In this document: positions 37,436-46,439 of the stretch, piece after piece
How positions within the stretch are numbered: position 1 is the stretch's first letter
Layout of the letters: each line of letters begins with the position of its first letter
From: Pseudomonas grandcourensis
GTDB taxonomy: Bacteria > Pseudomonadota > Gammaproteobacteria > Pseudomonadales > Pseudomonadaceae
Reading direction: 5' to 3'
NCBI RefSeq assembly: GCF_039909015.1
Contig: NZ_CP150919.1
Coordinates: 6,610,501 to 6,674,500 of the forward strand
Length of the DNA: 64,000 nucleotides
Translations under genes and position numbers: made by a program
The notes under the pieces: generated by a model
Databases searched by the model: none
Told to the model about the DNA's origin: nothing
What the model saw: only the letters and a program-made list of their open reading frames with translations

Positions 37436-37807
37436 TTACTTTTTTCGAGGCTTCAAATACTTGGTCAACCCCTGGAACCAGATCACCAGCGCCGGGTTGC
37501 CCTTGATCTGGATCGTCTTGTCCTGAATCCCCGTCATGAACGCCAGTTGCTTGTTCTTCGCCTGCATCGTGGCGAAGCCGTATGCGGCGTCTTTAAAGGC
37601 AATCGCAAACGCAGGCTCGGCATGCACACCCGATTGGCTGGTGATGCGCTGGTCCTTCACGCGGAAGTGCCGCGCCACCTTCCCGTCCAGGGTCTGCAAC
37701 TGAAACACCAGATCCTTGTCACCCAACTGCTGCTGAAACGCCGGATTGGTCCGGCTGGCCTTACCCATCAACAAACCCAGCATCCACAGCAGAAAACGAA
37801 ATTTCAT
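37436..37807 (-). CDS. SCP2 sterol-binding-like protein
   Basis: This 123-residue protein has an N-terminal hydrophobic helix (FRFLLWMLGLLMG) and an alpha/beta body matching an SCP2-like lipid-binding fold (DLVFQLQTLDGKVARHFRV, FAIAFKDAAYGFATM, LAFMTGIQDKTIQIKGN). SCP2 proteins bind sterols or acyl lipids; the ligand here is unknown. The ATG beginning MKFRF was preferred over a GTG two codons upstream. It is not linked to other lipid genes nearby. Confidence 0.65.
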   Translation of the reverse strand: MKFRFLLWMLGLLMGKASRTNPAFQQQLGDKDLVFQLQTLDGKVARHFRVKDQRITSQSGVHAEPAFAIAFKDAAYGFATMQAKNKQLAFMTGIQDKTIQIKGNPALVIWFQGLTKYLKPRKK

Positions 37808-38195
37808 GCGCACAGCCTCAGAAGAAAAATGAACGGCTGGGGCAGTTTAACGGCTTCAGGCGATAACACCAGTATCTGCTTGCGTTAGAAGAAGATCAGA
37901 ACCATCACCCTCACGATGACCACCAAGTCACAATTATCCAAACTTCCCTCCAGACCACTCCACACGCCACTCCTACACCAAACGAAACACATTCTGTAGG
38001 AGCTGCCGAAGGCTGCGATCTTTTGATCTTCAACCCTGCGAACTTATCGGAAACTTCCTTCAAAATGCTGCGCTATGCAGGAACTAGGCGAGTTTTGGAT
38101 TCATCGATAACCTCTGATCGTCACCGCCAAAAACGGCGACCGGATGTGCAAGTCCGAAATCGGGAGCAAAACTTCTTAACCAAGGATTTACACCA
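37808..38195. other. Intergenic region before DUF6124-like gene
   Basis: This 388-bp gap contains one degenerate REP unit of family B (37995-38024) and otherwise no coding frame I would support. The probable promoter of the DUF6124-like gene lies in its right half, but no confident motif was found. Confidence 0.5.
37995..38024. repeat. Single REP unit, family B (degenerate)
   Basis: TGTAGGAGCTGCCGAAGGCT followed by GCGATCTTTT matches one arm of the family B REP with one change and no partner arm nearby. Confidence 0.7.
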
Positions 38196-38588
38196 ATGAC
38201 TCCGATACCCGACGCATCCGAAAACGAAGCCACATCCCCCTACGAATCCCTCGATTCCAAAAAACTCCACGAAGCCGCCGAACGCGCCCTCGATCACTAT
38301 CTCGCCCCACCAAAAGAGACACCAACGAAACGCAGCGGCCAACTCTTCAGCGTCTGCCCGGACATCAATACCGAAGCACTCTTGGCCAACGCCTCGGAAG
38401 ATCTGCTGTCCATCAGCGCCATCGCCGCGGACCTGGCCGATGATGTAGACGGCTCGCGCCGCTCAGTAGCCCTGGCGATCAGTCGCGTGGCTGAGGGGGC
38501 GCATTTGCTGGTAGAGCGGGCGCTGGATCATCTGGATGAGCCGCAAATGGCGGCGACTCTCGCCAAGCAACAAAGCGGGCTCGGCTGA
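38196..38588 (+). CDS. DUF6124-like protein
   Basis: This 130-residue protein is acidic at the start and then contains LFSVCPDINTEALLANASED and SVALAISRVAEGAHLLVERALDHL, the pattern of the DUF3077/DUF6124 family common in pseudomonads. Function is unknown. There is no signal peptide or membrane span. It lies beside an accessory patch with the delta-60 protein and is convergent with hupA across a strong terminator. Confidence 0.72.
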   Translation: MTPIPDASENEATSPYESLDSKKLHEAAERALDHYLAPPKETPTKRSGQLFSVCPDINTEALLANASEDLLSISAIAADLADDVDGSRRSVALAISRVAEGAHLLVERALDHLDEPQMAATLAKQQSGLG

Positions 38589-38600
38589 TTCACCACCCAC

Positions 38601-38640
38601 AAAAAATGGGCACCCAACCTGGTTGGCGTGCCCATTTTTT
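38601..38640. terminator. Bidirectional terminator, DUF6124-like gene / hupA
   Basis: AAAAAATGGGCAC and GTGCCCATTTTTT pair over a 14-base loop that can itself fold (CCAACC/GGTTGG). A and T runs on both sides suit convergent genes. Confidence 0.92.
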
Positions 38641-38676
38641 ATTCCACTCCCCCGCTGCGCGGGAGGTGAAAACGGA

Positions 38677-38952
38677 TTACGGATTAACGCTGTCTTTCAA
38701 CGATTTGCCTGGCTTGAATGCAACGGTGTTGCTGGCCTTGATTTTGACGGGTTCACCGGTTTGCGGGTTTTTGCCGGTGCGGGCACCGCGATGGCGTTGC
38801 AGGAAGGTGCCGAAGCCCACCAGCGTCACGCTGTCTTTGCGGTGCAGGGCACCGGTGATTTCTTCAAGAACGGCGTTGAGAACGCGGTTGGCTTGTTCTT
38901 TGGTGAGGTCTGCTTTTTCAGCAATGGCTGCGGCGAGGTCTGGTTTACGCAT
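38677..38952 (-). CDS. hupA: HU-family DNA-binding protein
   Basis: This 91-residue protein is a histone-like HU: MRKPDLAAAIAEKADLTKEQ, then VTLVGFGTFLQRHRGARTGKNPQTGEPVKIKASNTVAFKPGKSLKD in parts, with the intercalating Pro in the NPQTG beta-arm. HU bends DNA and shapes the nucleoid. Its place near the rubredoxin genes matches the hupA gene of P. putida and PA5348, so I use that symbol; HU paralogues are hard to tell apart by sequence alone. Confidence 0.9.
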   Translation of the reverse strand: MRKPDLAAAIAEKADLTKEQANRVLNAVLEEITGALHRKDSVTLVGFGTFLQRHRGARTGKNPQTGEPVKIKASNTVAFKPGKSLKDSVNP

Positions 38953-39146
38953 GTGAGTGAAGCCCCTTTGACGGTTTGTTGTTGTTATGTCCGTGCTGCT
39001 CTCTGCGGAGCAGCGCCAAAAGCGCCGCAGGTGCTCTACTCTGCGGCAGACGGGAGTGAGGATGGCACGCAGTGAGGCCCCGCGCCAGTATCGGCGCGGC
39101 CATTGTTAGGGCAAAAGGGGGGTGATTCCGACAGAACGACCGGTAT

Positions 39147-40295
39147 TTACGCCAACAGGGCCGGAAGCTCTTTGTTCAGGGCCAGTTTTTCCATCACGGC
39201 GGCACCGGTGAGGGCGTAACCGAGCAGCTTGCCCGCGGCATCGCGGCATAAAACCTTGATGTCGGCGCCCTGCCCTTCGACTGTCCAGATGCCCTCTGCA
39301 CCCCGTGGTGGCGGGGACACCACCAACGGGCAGACCGGGGTTTTGACGGTGATCGGCATCGGGCCATAGGTGACGGCGGCCGGGTTGCCGGCCAGGGTTT
39401 GCGCCAGCGCCCTCGCACAGCTCATCAGGGGCATGACGTACAGCAGATTCAGCCCATCGACCTCGGCACAGTCGCCCAGGGCGTAGATGTTGGCGTGGGA
39501 AGTCTTCAGGTGCCGATCGACCATGATGCCGCGGTTGACCTGCAAACCGGCCGCAGCCGCCAGGTCGACGCGCGGGCGCAGGCCAATGGCCGAGACCACT
39601 ACGTCGCACGGGATCACCTGGCCATCGGACAGGTGCGCTTCCAGGCCGTCAGCCACGCGTTGCAGGCGGTTGAGCACCGGGCCGAGGTGGAAACGCGCAC
39701 CGAGGCTTTCGAGGCCAGCCTGCACCGCAGCGGCGGCCGCCGGGTGCAGCAGGGTCGGCATGACTTGTTCGCACGGCGCAACCAGTTGCACTTCGTAGCC
39801 GCCCAGGGTCAGGTCGTTGGCGAACTCGCAGCCGATCAGGCCCGCGCCGAGCAGTAGCACGCGGCGCTTGCCGGCCGCCGCCGCACGGAAACGTGCGTAG
39901 TCTTCCAGGTCGTTGATCGGGAATACGCAATCCGCCGCGTCGCCCTCAATGGGCACGCGCACGGTTTCGGCGCCCCAGGCCAGGATCAGGTCGCGGTAGA
40001 TCACCGCTTCTTCACCGATCCACAGGCGCTTGTGGCCCGGGTCGATGCCGCTGATGCGCGTGTGGGTGCGTATTTCGGCCTTGAGCTGTTCAGCCATGGC
40101 GCCGGGTTCGGCCATGCTCAGGCCGTCGGCATCCTTGTTTTTGCCGAAGCCGGTGGAGAGCATCGGCTTGGAGTAGGAGCGCCCGTCATCGGCGGTAATC
40201 AGCAGCAGCGGGGTTTCGCTATCGAGTTTGCGAAACTCGCGGGCCACGTTGTAGCCAGCCAGGCCGGTGCCAATGATTACGACAGGTGCGTTCAT
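39147..40295 (-). CDS. Rubredoxin reductase (NAD-dependent, FAD)
   Basis: This 382-residue flavoprotein has the FAD loop [14 protein letters not shown] near the N-terminus, an NAD loop [10 protein letters not shown], and [19 protein letters not shown] for the C-terminal FAD site. It passes electrons from NADH to rubredoxin. In P. aeruginosa the same gene (PA5349) sits beside two rubredoxins and serves peroxide reduction or alkane oxidation. Here only one rubredoxin gene is present, 18 bp upstream on the same strand. Confidence 0.93.
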   Translation of the reverse strand: MNAPVVIIGTGLAGYNVAREFRKLDSETPLLLITADDGRSYSKPMLSTGFGKNKDADGLSMAEPGAMAEQLKAEIRTHTRISGIDPGHKRLWIGEEAVIYRDLILAWGAETVRVPIEGDAADCVFPINDLEDYARFRAAAAGKRRVLLLGAGLIGCEFANDLTLGGYEVQLVAPCEQVMPTLLHPAAAAAVQAGLESLGARFHLGPVLNRLQRVADGLEAHLSDGQVIPCDVVVSAIGLRPRVDLAAAAGLQVNRGIMVDRHLKTSHANIYALGDCAEVDGLNLLYVMPLMSCARALAQTLAGNPAAVTYGPMPITVKTPVCPLVVSPPPRGAEGIWTVEGQGADIKVLCRDAAGKLLGYALTGAAVMEKLALNKELPALLA

Positions 40296-40313
40296 TCCTT
40301 ACTCCTCAATTAT

Positions 40314-40484
40314 TCAGGCAGCGATTTCGATCATTTCAAAATCCATTTTGCCCACACCGCAGTCCGGGCACAGCCAGTCTGCCGGGACGTCTTCCCAACG
40401 GGTGCCCGGCGCAATGCCGTCATCCGGCCAACCGTCGGCTTCGTTGTAGATCAGGCCGCAGACGATACATTGCCACTTTTTCAT
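40314..40484 (-). CDS. Rubredoxin
   Basis: A 56-residue electron carrier whose translation starts [20 protein letters not shown] and ends [20 protein letters not shown]. Two CxxCG knuckles (C6/C9 and C39/C42) bind a single iron. It is of the RubA type used by rubredoxin reductase encoded directly downstream. Only one of the tandem rubredoxins known in P. aeruginosa (rubA1 and rubA2) is seen here. Confidence 0.95.
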   Translation of the reverse strand: MKKWQCIVCGLIYNEADGWPDDGIAPGTRWEDVPADWLCPDCGVGKMDFEMIEIAA

Positions 40485-40683
40485 CAAGTACTTCCTCAGG
40501 GTTCAGGCGTTTTGCCGGCCGGACGGTCGATGGTTGCAGCACTGCCGTCCAACTCAGCGCGTTTTGTACTGATCGGGGCCGCCGGATGCAAGCCTGTTCG
40601 GCGCAACGGCAGGCCATTTCAATCGATATCGGCGGCTGACATGTTAAGCTCGCCGCCTCATTTGCTGCCAATAATGACTCATT

Positions 40684-41247
40684 GTGCATCACACAGAATC
40701 CCCCTCTCCAGCTCCTCTCTGGCTCTCGCGCAGCGAACTGGCACCCCTCCCCGATGCCTCCACCCTCGACTGGCTATTCGACGAAGGCTCGCTGACCAGA
40801 CGTCTGATTCATCTGTCGAATGATGCCTTCAGCGTCTCGCCGATGTTCGAAGGCTGGCAACCCCTGCGTGCCGACGAGTGCGCAGCACTGGACCTGGCCG
40901 ATGGCAGTGAGGGCTGGGTGCGCGAGGTGTATTTGCGCGGTCATGGCCAGGCGTGGGTGTTTGCGCGTAGCGTGGCGTCACGCAGTGCATTGCAAGGCGA
41001 CGGTTTGCACATGGACGAACTGGGCAGCCGCTCGCTGGGCGAATTGCTGTTTTGCGATCAGGCCTTCCAGCGCCGGGCCATCGAGGTTTGCCATTATCCG
41101 CAAGCGTGGCTGCCCGCCGAGGTGCAATCGCCTGGGCTGTGGGGCCGTCGCTCGCGCTTCGACCGAGGTGCCTTGAGCGTTTTGGTGGCCGAAATTTTCC
41201 TGCCTTCCCTGTGGGACGCCGCCTGCGCCCAATCGGAGAACCGTTGA
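40684..41247 (+). CDS. ubiC: Chorismate lyase
   Basis: This 187-residue enzyme removes pyruvate from chorismate to give 4-hydroxybenzoate, the first step of ubiquinone synthesis. It has the UbiC pattern with [20 protein letters not shown] and the conserved Glu in ARSLGELLF, with RSRFD near the end. Translation begins at GTG. Its stop codon overlaps the ATG of ubiA by one base, a coupling seen in many proteobacteria. Confidence 0.94.
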   Translation: MHHTESPSPAPLWLSRSELAPLPDASTLDWLFDEGSLTRRLIHLSNDAFSVSPMFEGWQPLRADECAALDLADGSEGWVREVYLRGHGQAWVFARSVASRSALQGDGLHMDELGSRSLGELLFCDQAFQRRAIEVCHYPQAWLPAEVQSPGLWGRRSRFDRGALSVLVAEIFLPSLWDAACAQSENR

Positions 41248-42137
41248 TGTACCAAAGCCTGCTCAAATCCTTGAACCGCTTGAACCCTCGGGCCTGGGAT
41301 TTCATTCAGCTGACCCGCATGGACAAGCCGATCGGCATTTACCTGCTGCTCTGGCCAACGCTGTGGGCGCTGTGGATTGCCGGCAAGGGTTCGCCGTCCC
41401 TGGCCAACATTGTGATTTTCGTCCTCGGCGTGGTGCTGACCCGCGCCGGCGGCTGCGTGATCAACGACTGGGCGGACCGCAAGGTCGATGGTCATGTGAA
41501 GCGTACCGAGCAGCGGCCGCTGGTGAGCGGCAAGATCAGCTCCAAAGAGGCGCTGGTGTTCTTCGCATTGCTGATGGGCGTGAGCTTCCTGCTGGTGCTG
41601 TGCACCAATGCCGCGACCATATGGCTGTCGTTGGGCGGCCTGGCGCTGGCATTCAGTTACCCGTTCATGAAGCGCTACACCTATTACCCGCAAGTGGTGC
41701 TGGGTGCCGCATTTTCGTGGGGGATGCCGATGGCGTTCACCGCAGAAACCGGTGAACTACCGGCAGTTGCATGGCTGCTGTGGATTGCCAACCTGATGTG
41801 GACTGTGGGTTACGACACGTATTACGCGATGACCGACCGCGATGATGACCTGAAGATCGGCGTGAAATCCACGGCAATCCTGTTCGGCGACGCGGACAGG
41901 GTGATCATCCTGGCCCTGCAAGGGCTGGCGCTGGGTAGCCTGTTGCTGGCGGGTTCGAAGTTCGACCTTGGTGGCTGGTTCCACCTCGGATTACTGGTGG
42001 CGGCGGGCTGCTTTGCGTGGGAGTTCTGGTACACCCGCGGCAAGGACCGGATGCGCTGTTTCAAGGCGTTTTTACACAATCACTGGGCAGGTTTGGCGAT
42101 TTTCGTCGGGATTGTGCTGGATTACGCGCTGCGTTGA
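41247..42137 (+). CDS. ubiA: 4-hydroxybenzoate polyprenyltransferase
   Basis: This 296-residue inner-membrane enzyme attaches the polyprenyl chain to 4-hydroxybenzoate. It has about eight to nine membrane spans and both aspartate-rich motifs, [12 protein letters not shown] (first) and [12 protein letters not shown] (second), that hold the magnesium-diphosphate. The ATG overlaps the ubiC stop, and the length equals the P. aeruginosa enzyme. Confidence 0.97.
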   Translation: MYQSLLKSLNRLNPRAWDFIQLTRMDKPIGIYLLLWPTLWALWIAGKGSPSLANIVIFVLGVVLTRAGGCVINDWADRKVDGHVKRTEQRPLVSGKISSKEALVFFALLMGVSFLLVLCTNAATIWLSLGGLALAFSYPFMKRYTYYPQVVLGAAFSWGMPMAFTAETGELPAVAWLLWIANLMWTVGYDTYYAMTDRDDDLKIGVKSTAILFGDADRVIILALQGLALGSLLLAGSKFDLGGWFHLGLLVAAGCFAWEFWYTRGKDRMRCFKAFLHNHWAGLAIFVGIVLDYALR

Positions 42138-42147
42138 AGCATCAAAA

Positions 42148-42174
42148 AGATCGCCGCCTTCAGCAGCTCCTGCA
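42148..42174. repeat. Single degenerate REP unit, family B
   Basis: AGATCGCCGCCTTCAGCAGC then TCCTGCA is a diverged arm of the family B REP, just after ubiA. Confidence 0.6.
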
Positions 42175-42215
42175 GAGCAACGAAGGCAGCGATCTGGTGC
42201 GGCAGGCTACATCCG

Positions 42216-42599
42216 TTACATATGCTCGTGAACGACGTGCCAGACGTCTTTCTTCTTGTCACCCGTCATGTCTCCGGGTTTCTTGTCGTCCTCGTAGTAG
42301 TACAGCGGCTTGCCGTCATAGGCCCATTGCATCTTGCCATCGTCACGCTTGATGACTGTCCATTTACCTTCGGCCTTGGCACCCGCCGGCGCCATCATTG
42401 GCGGCCAGTATTTGGCGCAGTCGCCGTTGCACATCGACTTGCCGCCCGCGTCCTTGTCGAACGTGTACACAGTCATGCCCTTGTGATCGACCATCATGCC
42501 GTCTTTCATCATCGCCGGGTCGGCGGCAAAGGCCAGTGTCGGCAGCGTTAACGCAGCAGTGACCAGCAAAGCCTTCCAAGATTGAGCCATGTAGTTCAT
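42216..42599 (-). CDS. Secreted COG4315-type protein
   Basis: This 127-residue protein has a signal peptide (KALLVTAALTLPTLAFAA) and a body with YTFDKDAGGKSMCNGDCAKYWPP and YDGKPLYYYEDDKKPGDMTGD, the repeated Y-x-[FWY]-x-x-D pattern of COG4315 predicted lipoproteins, though no lipobox is present. The two cysteines lie close in CNGDC. Function is unknown; related proteins are found near metal or copper genes. The ribosome binding site AAGGAAGG precedes the ATG, which supports this start. It is convergent with ubiA. Confidence 0.78.
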   Translation of the reverse strand: MNYMAQSWKALLVTAALTLPTLAFAADPAMMKDGMMVDHKGMTVYTFDKDAGGKSMCNGDCAKYWPPMMAPAGAKAEGKWTVIKRDDGKMQWAYDGKPLYYYEDDKKPGDMTGDKKKDVWHVVHEHM

Positions 42600-42680
42600 G
42601 GAAACCTTCCTTTTGTGGTTGTCAGGATTCGGAATTAGAGCTTAGTCCAGGTTCGCTACAATCGCAGGGCAACTAAAATA

Positions 42681-42712
42681 CTGTCACACGACTGCAATAA
42701 TTCCGTTATCTA
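42681..42712 (+). promoter_or_regulatory. Pho box and promoter of phoB
   Basis: CTGTCAC-ACGA-CTGCAAT (42681-42698) is a 7-4-7 PhoB box close to the consensus CTGTCAT-N4-CTGTCAT. A TATCTA element (42707-42712) lies 8 bp further, fitting a PhoB-activated promoter whose -35 is replaced by the box. This agrees with autoregulation of phoBR. Confidence 0.75.
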
Positions 42713-42752
42713 ATGCGGCGCAAGACAGTTAAATGACAAGAGGATTAAGGGC

Positions 42753-43442
42753 ATGGTTGGCAGGAGCATTCTGATCGTCGACGACGAAGCGCCTATTCGC
42801 GAAATGATCGCCGTTGCGTTGGAAATGGCCGGCTATGACTGCCTGGAGGCTGAAAACTCCCAGCAGGCCCACGCCATTATCGTCGACCGCAAACCGGACC
42901 TGATCCTGCTCGACTGGATGCTGCCCGGCACGTCCGGCATCGAACTGGCCCGTCGCCTCAAGCGCGATGAACTGACCGGGGACATCCCGATCATCATGCT
43001 CACCGCCAAGGGTGAAGAGGACAACAAGATCCAGGGCCTGGAAGTCGGCGCCGACGACTACATCACCAAGCCGTTTTCCCCCCGTGAGCTGGTCGCGCGC
43101 CTGAAGGCCGTGCTGCGCCGTGCCGGTCCGACCGACGGCGAAGCGCCAATCGAAGTCGGCGGCCTGCTGCTGGACCCGATCAGCCACCGCGTGACCATCG
43201 ACGGCCGTCCTGCCGAGATGGGCCCGACCGAATACCGCCTGCTGCAATTCTTCATGACCCACCAGGAACGTGCCTACACGCGTGGCCAGTTGCTGGATCA
43301 GGTCTGGGGCGGCAACGTCTACGTCGAAGAGCGTACCGTTGACGTGCACATTCGACGCCTGCGCAAAGCCCTCGGCGATGCTTACGAAAATCTGGTACAA
43401 ACCGTGCGCGGCACTGGCTACCGGTTCTCAACCAAGGCCTGA
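42753..43442 (+). CDS. phoB: Phosphate regulon response regulator PhoB
   Basis: This 229-residue OmpR-type regulator has a REC domain (residues 1-120) with phospho-acceptor Asp54 in [13 protein letters not shown] and a C-terminal winged helix with [22 protein letters not shown]. It activates genes with Pho boxes under low phosphate. It precedes phoR by 39 bp. Confidence 0.97.
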   Translation: MVGRSILIVDDEAPIREMIAVALEMAGYDCLEAENSQQAHAIIVDRKPDLILLDWMLPGTSGIELARRLKRDELTGDIPIIMLTAKGEEDNKIQGLEVGADDYITKPFSPRELVARLKAVLRRAGPTDGEAPIEVGGLLLDPISHRVTIDGRPAEMGPTEYRLLQFFMTHQERAYTRGQLLDQVWGGNVYVEERTVDVHIRRLRKALGDAYENLVQTVRGTGYRFSTKA

Positions 43443-43481
43443 TGACCGCAGCGGTTCCACTTTCAAGGACGTATTTTTTTC

Positions 43482-44804
43482 GTGAACCAAAACTGGCATG
43501 GCACCCTGATTCGCCACATGCTGCTGCTGGTCACCGCCTGCCTGGTGATCGGCCTGATCACCGGCTATTACGGCTGGAGCCTCGCCGCAGGCCTGGGTCT
43601 TTACCTGGCCTGGACCCTCAAGCAATTGCTGCGTCTGCACGAGTGGCTACGCCTGCACAAACCCGATGAAGCGCCACCCGACGGCTACGGCCTGTGGGGC
43701 GAGGTGTTCGACAGCATCTACCACTTGCAACGCCGCGACCAACGGGTACGCGGGCGCCTGCAAGCGGTGATCGACCGGGTTCAGGAATCCACTGCTGCGC
43801 TGAAAGACGCGGTGATCATGCTCGACACCGACGGCAACCTGGAATGGTGGAACCGCGCCGCCGAAACCCTGCTGGGCCTCAAGACGCCACAAGACAGCGG
43901 CCAACCGGTGACCAACCTGGTACGCCACCCGCGCTTCAAGGAATACTTCGAGCAAGACAGTTACGCCGAGCCGCTGGAAATCCCTTCGCCAACCAACGAC
44001 CGCGTGCGCATTCAACTGTACATCACCCGCTACGGCAACAACGAACACTTGATGCTGGTGCGCGATGTGACGCGCATCCATCAGCTGGAACAGATGCGCA
44101 AAGACTTCATCGCCAACGTTTCCCATGAACTACGCACGCCGTTGACGGTGATCTGCGGCTACCTGGAAACCTTGCTCGACAACGTCGACGAGGTGAACCC
44201 GCGCTGGAGCCGTGCCTTGCAGCAGATGCAGCAACAAGGCGGACGCATGCAAACCCTGCTCAACGACCTGTTGTTGCTGGCCAAGCTGGAAGCCACCGAT
44301 TATCCGTCGGACAACCAGCCGGTGCCGATCGACGGCTTGCTGCAATCGATCAAGAGCGACGCGCAGCAGTTGTCCGGCCAGAAAAACCAGAAAATCACCC
44401 TGGAAGCCGACCCGACGATTCTGCTCAAGGGCAGCGAGGCGGAGTTGCGCAGCGCGTTTTCCAACCTGGTGTTCAACGCGGTGAAATACACCCCGGCCGA
44501 AGGCAACATCCGTATTCGCTGGTGGGGCGATGACCAAGGGGCGCACCTGAGCGTGCAGGATTCCGGAATCGGCATCGATAACAAACACCTGCCGCGCCTG
44601 ACCGAACGCTTCTACCGCGTCGACTCCAGCCGCAACTCCAACACCGGGGGCACCGGCTTGGGGCTGGCGATCGTCAAACACGTCTTGTTACGACATCGGG
44701 CACGAATGGAAATCAGCAGCGTACCGGGCCACGGCAGCACCTTCACCTGCCACTTTGCCCCGGCCCAGGTCACCAAATCCCGGGTTATCAGCACCGCCGA
44801 CTGA
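43482..44804 (+). CDS. phoR: Phosphate sensor histidine kinase PhoR
   Basis: This 440-residue kinase has two N-terminal membrane spans (about residues 10-55), a PAS domain (about 95-205), the H-box SHELRTPL and the catalytic core with NLVFNAVKYTP (N-box) and the FYRVD and GTGLGLAIVKH boxes. With PhoU and Pst it senses phosphate and controls PhoB. The start is a GTG, since no ATG lies in the right place. Confidence 0.95.
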   Translation: MNQNWHGTLIRHMLLLVTACLVIGLITGYYGWSLAAGLGLYLAWTLKQLLRLHEWLRLHKPDEAPPDGYGLWGEVFDSIYHLQRRDQRVRGRLQAVIDRVQESTAALKDAVIMLDTDGNLEWWNRAAETLLGLKTPQDSGQPVTNLVRHPRFKEYFEQDSYAEPLEIPSPTNDRVRIQLYITRYGNNEHLMLVRDVTRIHQLEQMRKDFIANVSHELRTPLTVICGYLETLLDNVDEVNPRWSRALQQMQQQGGRMQTLLNDLLLLAKLEATDYPSDNQPVPIDGLLQSIKSDAQQLSGQKNQKITLEADPTILLKGSEAELRSAFSNLVFNAVKYTPAEGNIRIRWWGDDQGAHLSVQDSGIGIDNKHLPRLTERFYRVDSSRNSNTGGTGLGLAIVKHVLLRHRARMEISSVPGHGSTFTCHFAPAQVTKSRVISTAD

Positions 44805-44862
44805 TACCGGTCAGCACGCACCACTAGGCAACTGGCCGGTCAGCCGCTACATTGGCTGACTT

Positions 44863-44889
44863 GCGCCTGCCTTTCAGGCGCGGTTTTTT
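44863..44889 (+). terminator. Intrinsic terminator after phoR
   Basis: GCGCCTG and CAGGCGC with loop CCTTT form a stem followed by a six-T run. It separates phoBR from the CNNM gene. Confidence 0.8.
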
Positions 44890-44928
44890 ACTTCCCTCTC
44901 GAATATACGGAACCCGCAAAACTCCATC

Positions 44929-46269
44929 ATGGACCCTTCCCCTGGTTTGACCCTCGCTACCATTTTCGCCGACTTCGGCATGATTCTTTTTGCTCTGATC
45001 CTGGTTTTGCTCAACGGATTTTTCGTTGCGGCGGAATTTGCCATGGTCAAGCTGCGCTCGACCCGGGTCGAGGCCATCGCTGACAAAAACGGCTGGCGCG
45101 GGCACATCCTGCGCACCGTGCACAGTCAGCTCGATGCTTACCTGTCGGCCTGCCAATTGGGTATCACCCTCGCCTCCCTGGGCCTGGGTTGGGTCGGTGA
45201 ACCCGCGTTTGCCCACATTCTTGAGCCGCTGTTGAGCGCGGTCGGCGTCGAGTCGGCCGAAGTGGTCAAGGGCATCTCGTTCTTCACCGCCTTCTTCATC
45301 ATTTCGTACCTGCACATCGTGGTCGGCGAACTGGCCCCCAAATCCTGGGCGATCCGCAAACCCGAGTTGCTTTCGCTGTGGACCGCCGTGCCGCTGTACC
45401 TGTTCTACTGGGCCATGTACCCGGCCATCTACCTGCTCAACGCCAGCGCCAACACCATCCTGCGCATTGCAGGCCAAGGTGAGCCCGGCCCACATCACGA
45501 ACACCATTACAGCCGTGAAGAACTGAAACTGATCCTGCACTCCAGCCGTGGCCAGGACCCGAGCGACCAAGGCATGCGCGTGCTGGCCTCGGCGGTGGAA
45601 ATGGGCGAACTGGAAGTGGTCGACTGGGCCAACTCCCGCGAAGACCTGGTGACCCTGGAGTTCAACGCGCCGCTCAAGCAGATCCTGGCGATGTTCCGTC
45701 GCCACAAGTTCAGCCGTTACCCGGTGTACGACAGCGAACGCCAAGAGTTCGTCGGCCTGCTGCACATCAAGGATCTGCTGCTGGAACTGGCAGCGCTGGA
45801 CCACATTCCCGAGTCGTTCAACCTGGCCGAACTGACCCGCCCACTGGAGCGCGTATCGCGGCACATGCCGCTGTCGCAGTTGCTGGAGCAGTTCCGCAAG
45901 GGCGGCTCGCACTTCGCCGTGGTCGAAGAGGCCGACGGCAACATCATCGGCTACCTGACCATGGAAGACGTGCTGGAAGTACTGGTAGGCGACATCCAGG
46001 ACGAACACCGCAAGGCCGAACGCGGGATCCTCGCGTATCAGCCGGGCAAGCTGCTGGTGCGGGGCGATACGCCGCTGTTCAAGGTTGAACGACTGCTGGG
46101 CATCGACCTCGACCACGTCGAAGCCGAAACCCTTGCCGGGCTGGTCTATGAAAGCCTGAAGCGAGTTCCGGAAGAGGAAGAAGTGCTGGAAGTCGAAGGA
46201 CTGCGGATCATCATCAAGAAGATGAAGGGGCCGAAGATCGTTCTGGCCAAGGTGTTGATGCTGGACTGA
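44929..46269 (+). CDS. CNNM/CorC-type membrane protein with CBS domains
   Basis: This 446-residue protein has a DUF21/CNNM membrane domain (residues 15-200, with NGFFVAAEFAMVKLRSTRV), a CBS pair (about 220-345, FSRYPVYDSERQEFVGLLHIKD and IGYLTMEDVLEVLVGD) and a CorC/HlyC domain (about 355-445). The family is linked to magnesium or cobalt efflux or resistance. It is separate from phoBR by a terminator and is conserved next to them in pseudomonads. Confidence 0.86.
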   Translation: MDPSPGLTLATIFADFGMILFALILVLLNGFFVAAEFAMVKLRSTRVEAIADKNGWRGHILRTVHSQLDAYLSACQLGITLASLGLGWVGEPAFAHILEPLLSAVGVESAEVVKGISFFTAFFIISYLHIVVGELAPKSWAIRKPELLSLWTAVPLYLFYWAMYPAIYLLNASANTILRIAGQGEPGPHHEHHYSREELKLILHSSRGQDPSDQGMRVLASAVEMGELEVVDWANSREDLVTLEFNAPLKQILAMFRRHKFSRYPVYDSERQEFVGLLHIKDLLLELAALDHIPESFNLAELTRPLERVSRHMPLSQLLEQFRKGGSHFAVVEEADGNIIGYLTMEDVLEVLVGDIQDEHRKAERGILAYQPGKLLVRGDTPLFKVERLLGIDLDHVEAETLAGLVYESLKRVPEEEEVLEVEGLRIIIKKMKGPKIVLAKVLMLD

Positions 46270-46288
46270 TCTGCGGCTGAAGGACCTT

Positions 46289-46423
46289 TTGTGGCGAGGG
46301 GGCTTGCCCCCGTTGGACGGCGAAGCCGTCCCAAGACCATTGATCGCGGTATTTCAGCAAAAACGTGGTCACTGGATTCAGGGCTGCGTCGCAGCCCAAC
46401 GGGGGCAAGCCCCCTCGCCACAA
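46289..46423. repeat. Large inverted repeat, REP family C
   Basis: Arms TTGTGGCGAGGGGGCTTGCC and its complement bound a 135-bp element. Two additional hairpins lie inside, GACGGC/GCCGTC near 46315-46329 and GGGCTGC/GCAGCCC at 46381-46397, so three stems can form. It lies between the CNNM gene and the convergent M23 peptidase gene. Confidence 0.88.
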
Positions 46424-46439
46424 TTGATCGCCGTCGCCT

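Noticed and set aside
37346..37888. 180-codon plus-strand frame opposite the SCP2-like gene
   Set aside because: It overlaps the better-supported minus-strand gene and has no recognisable pattern.
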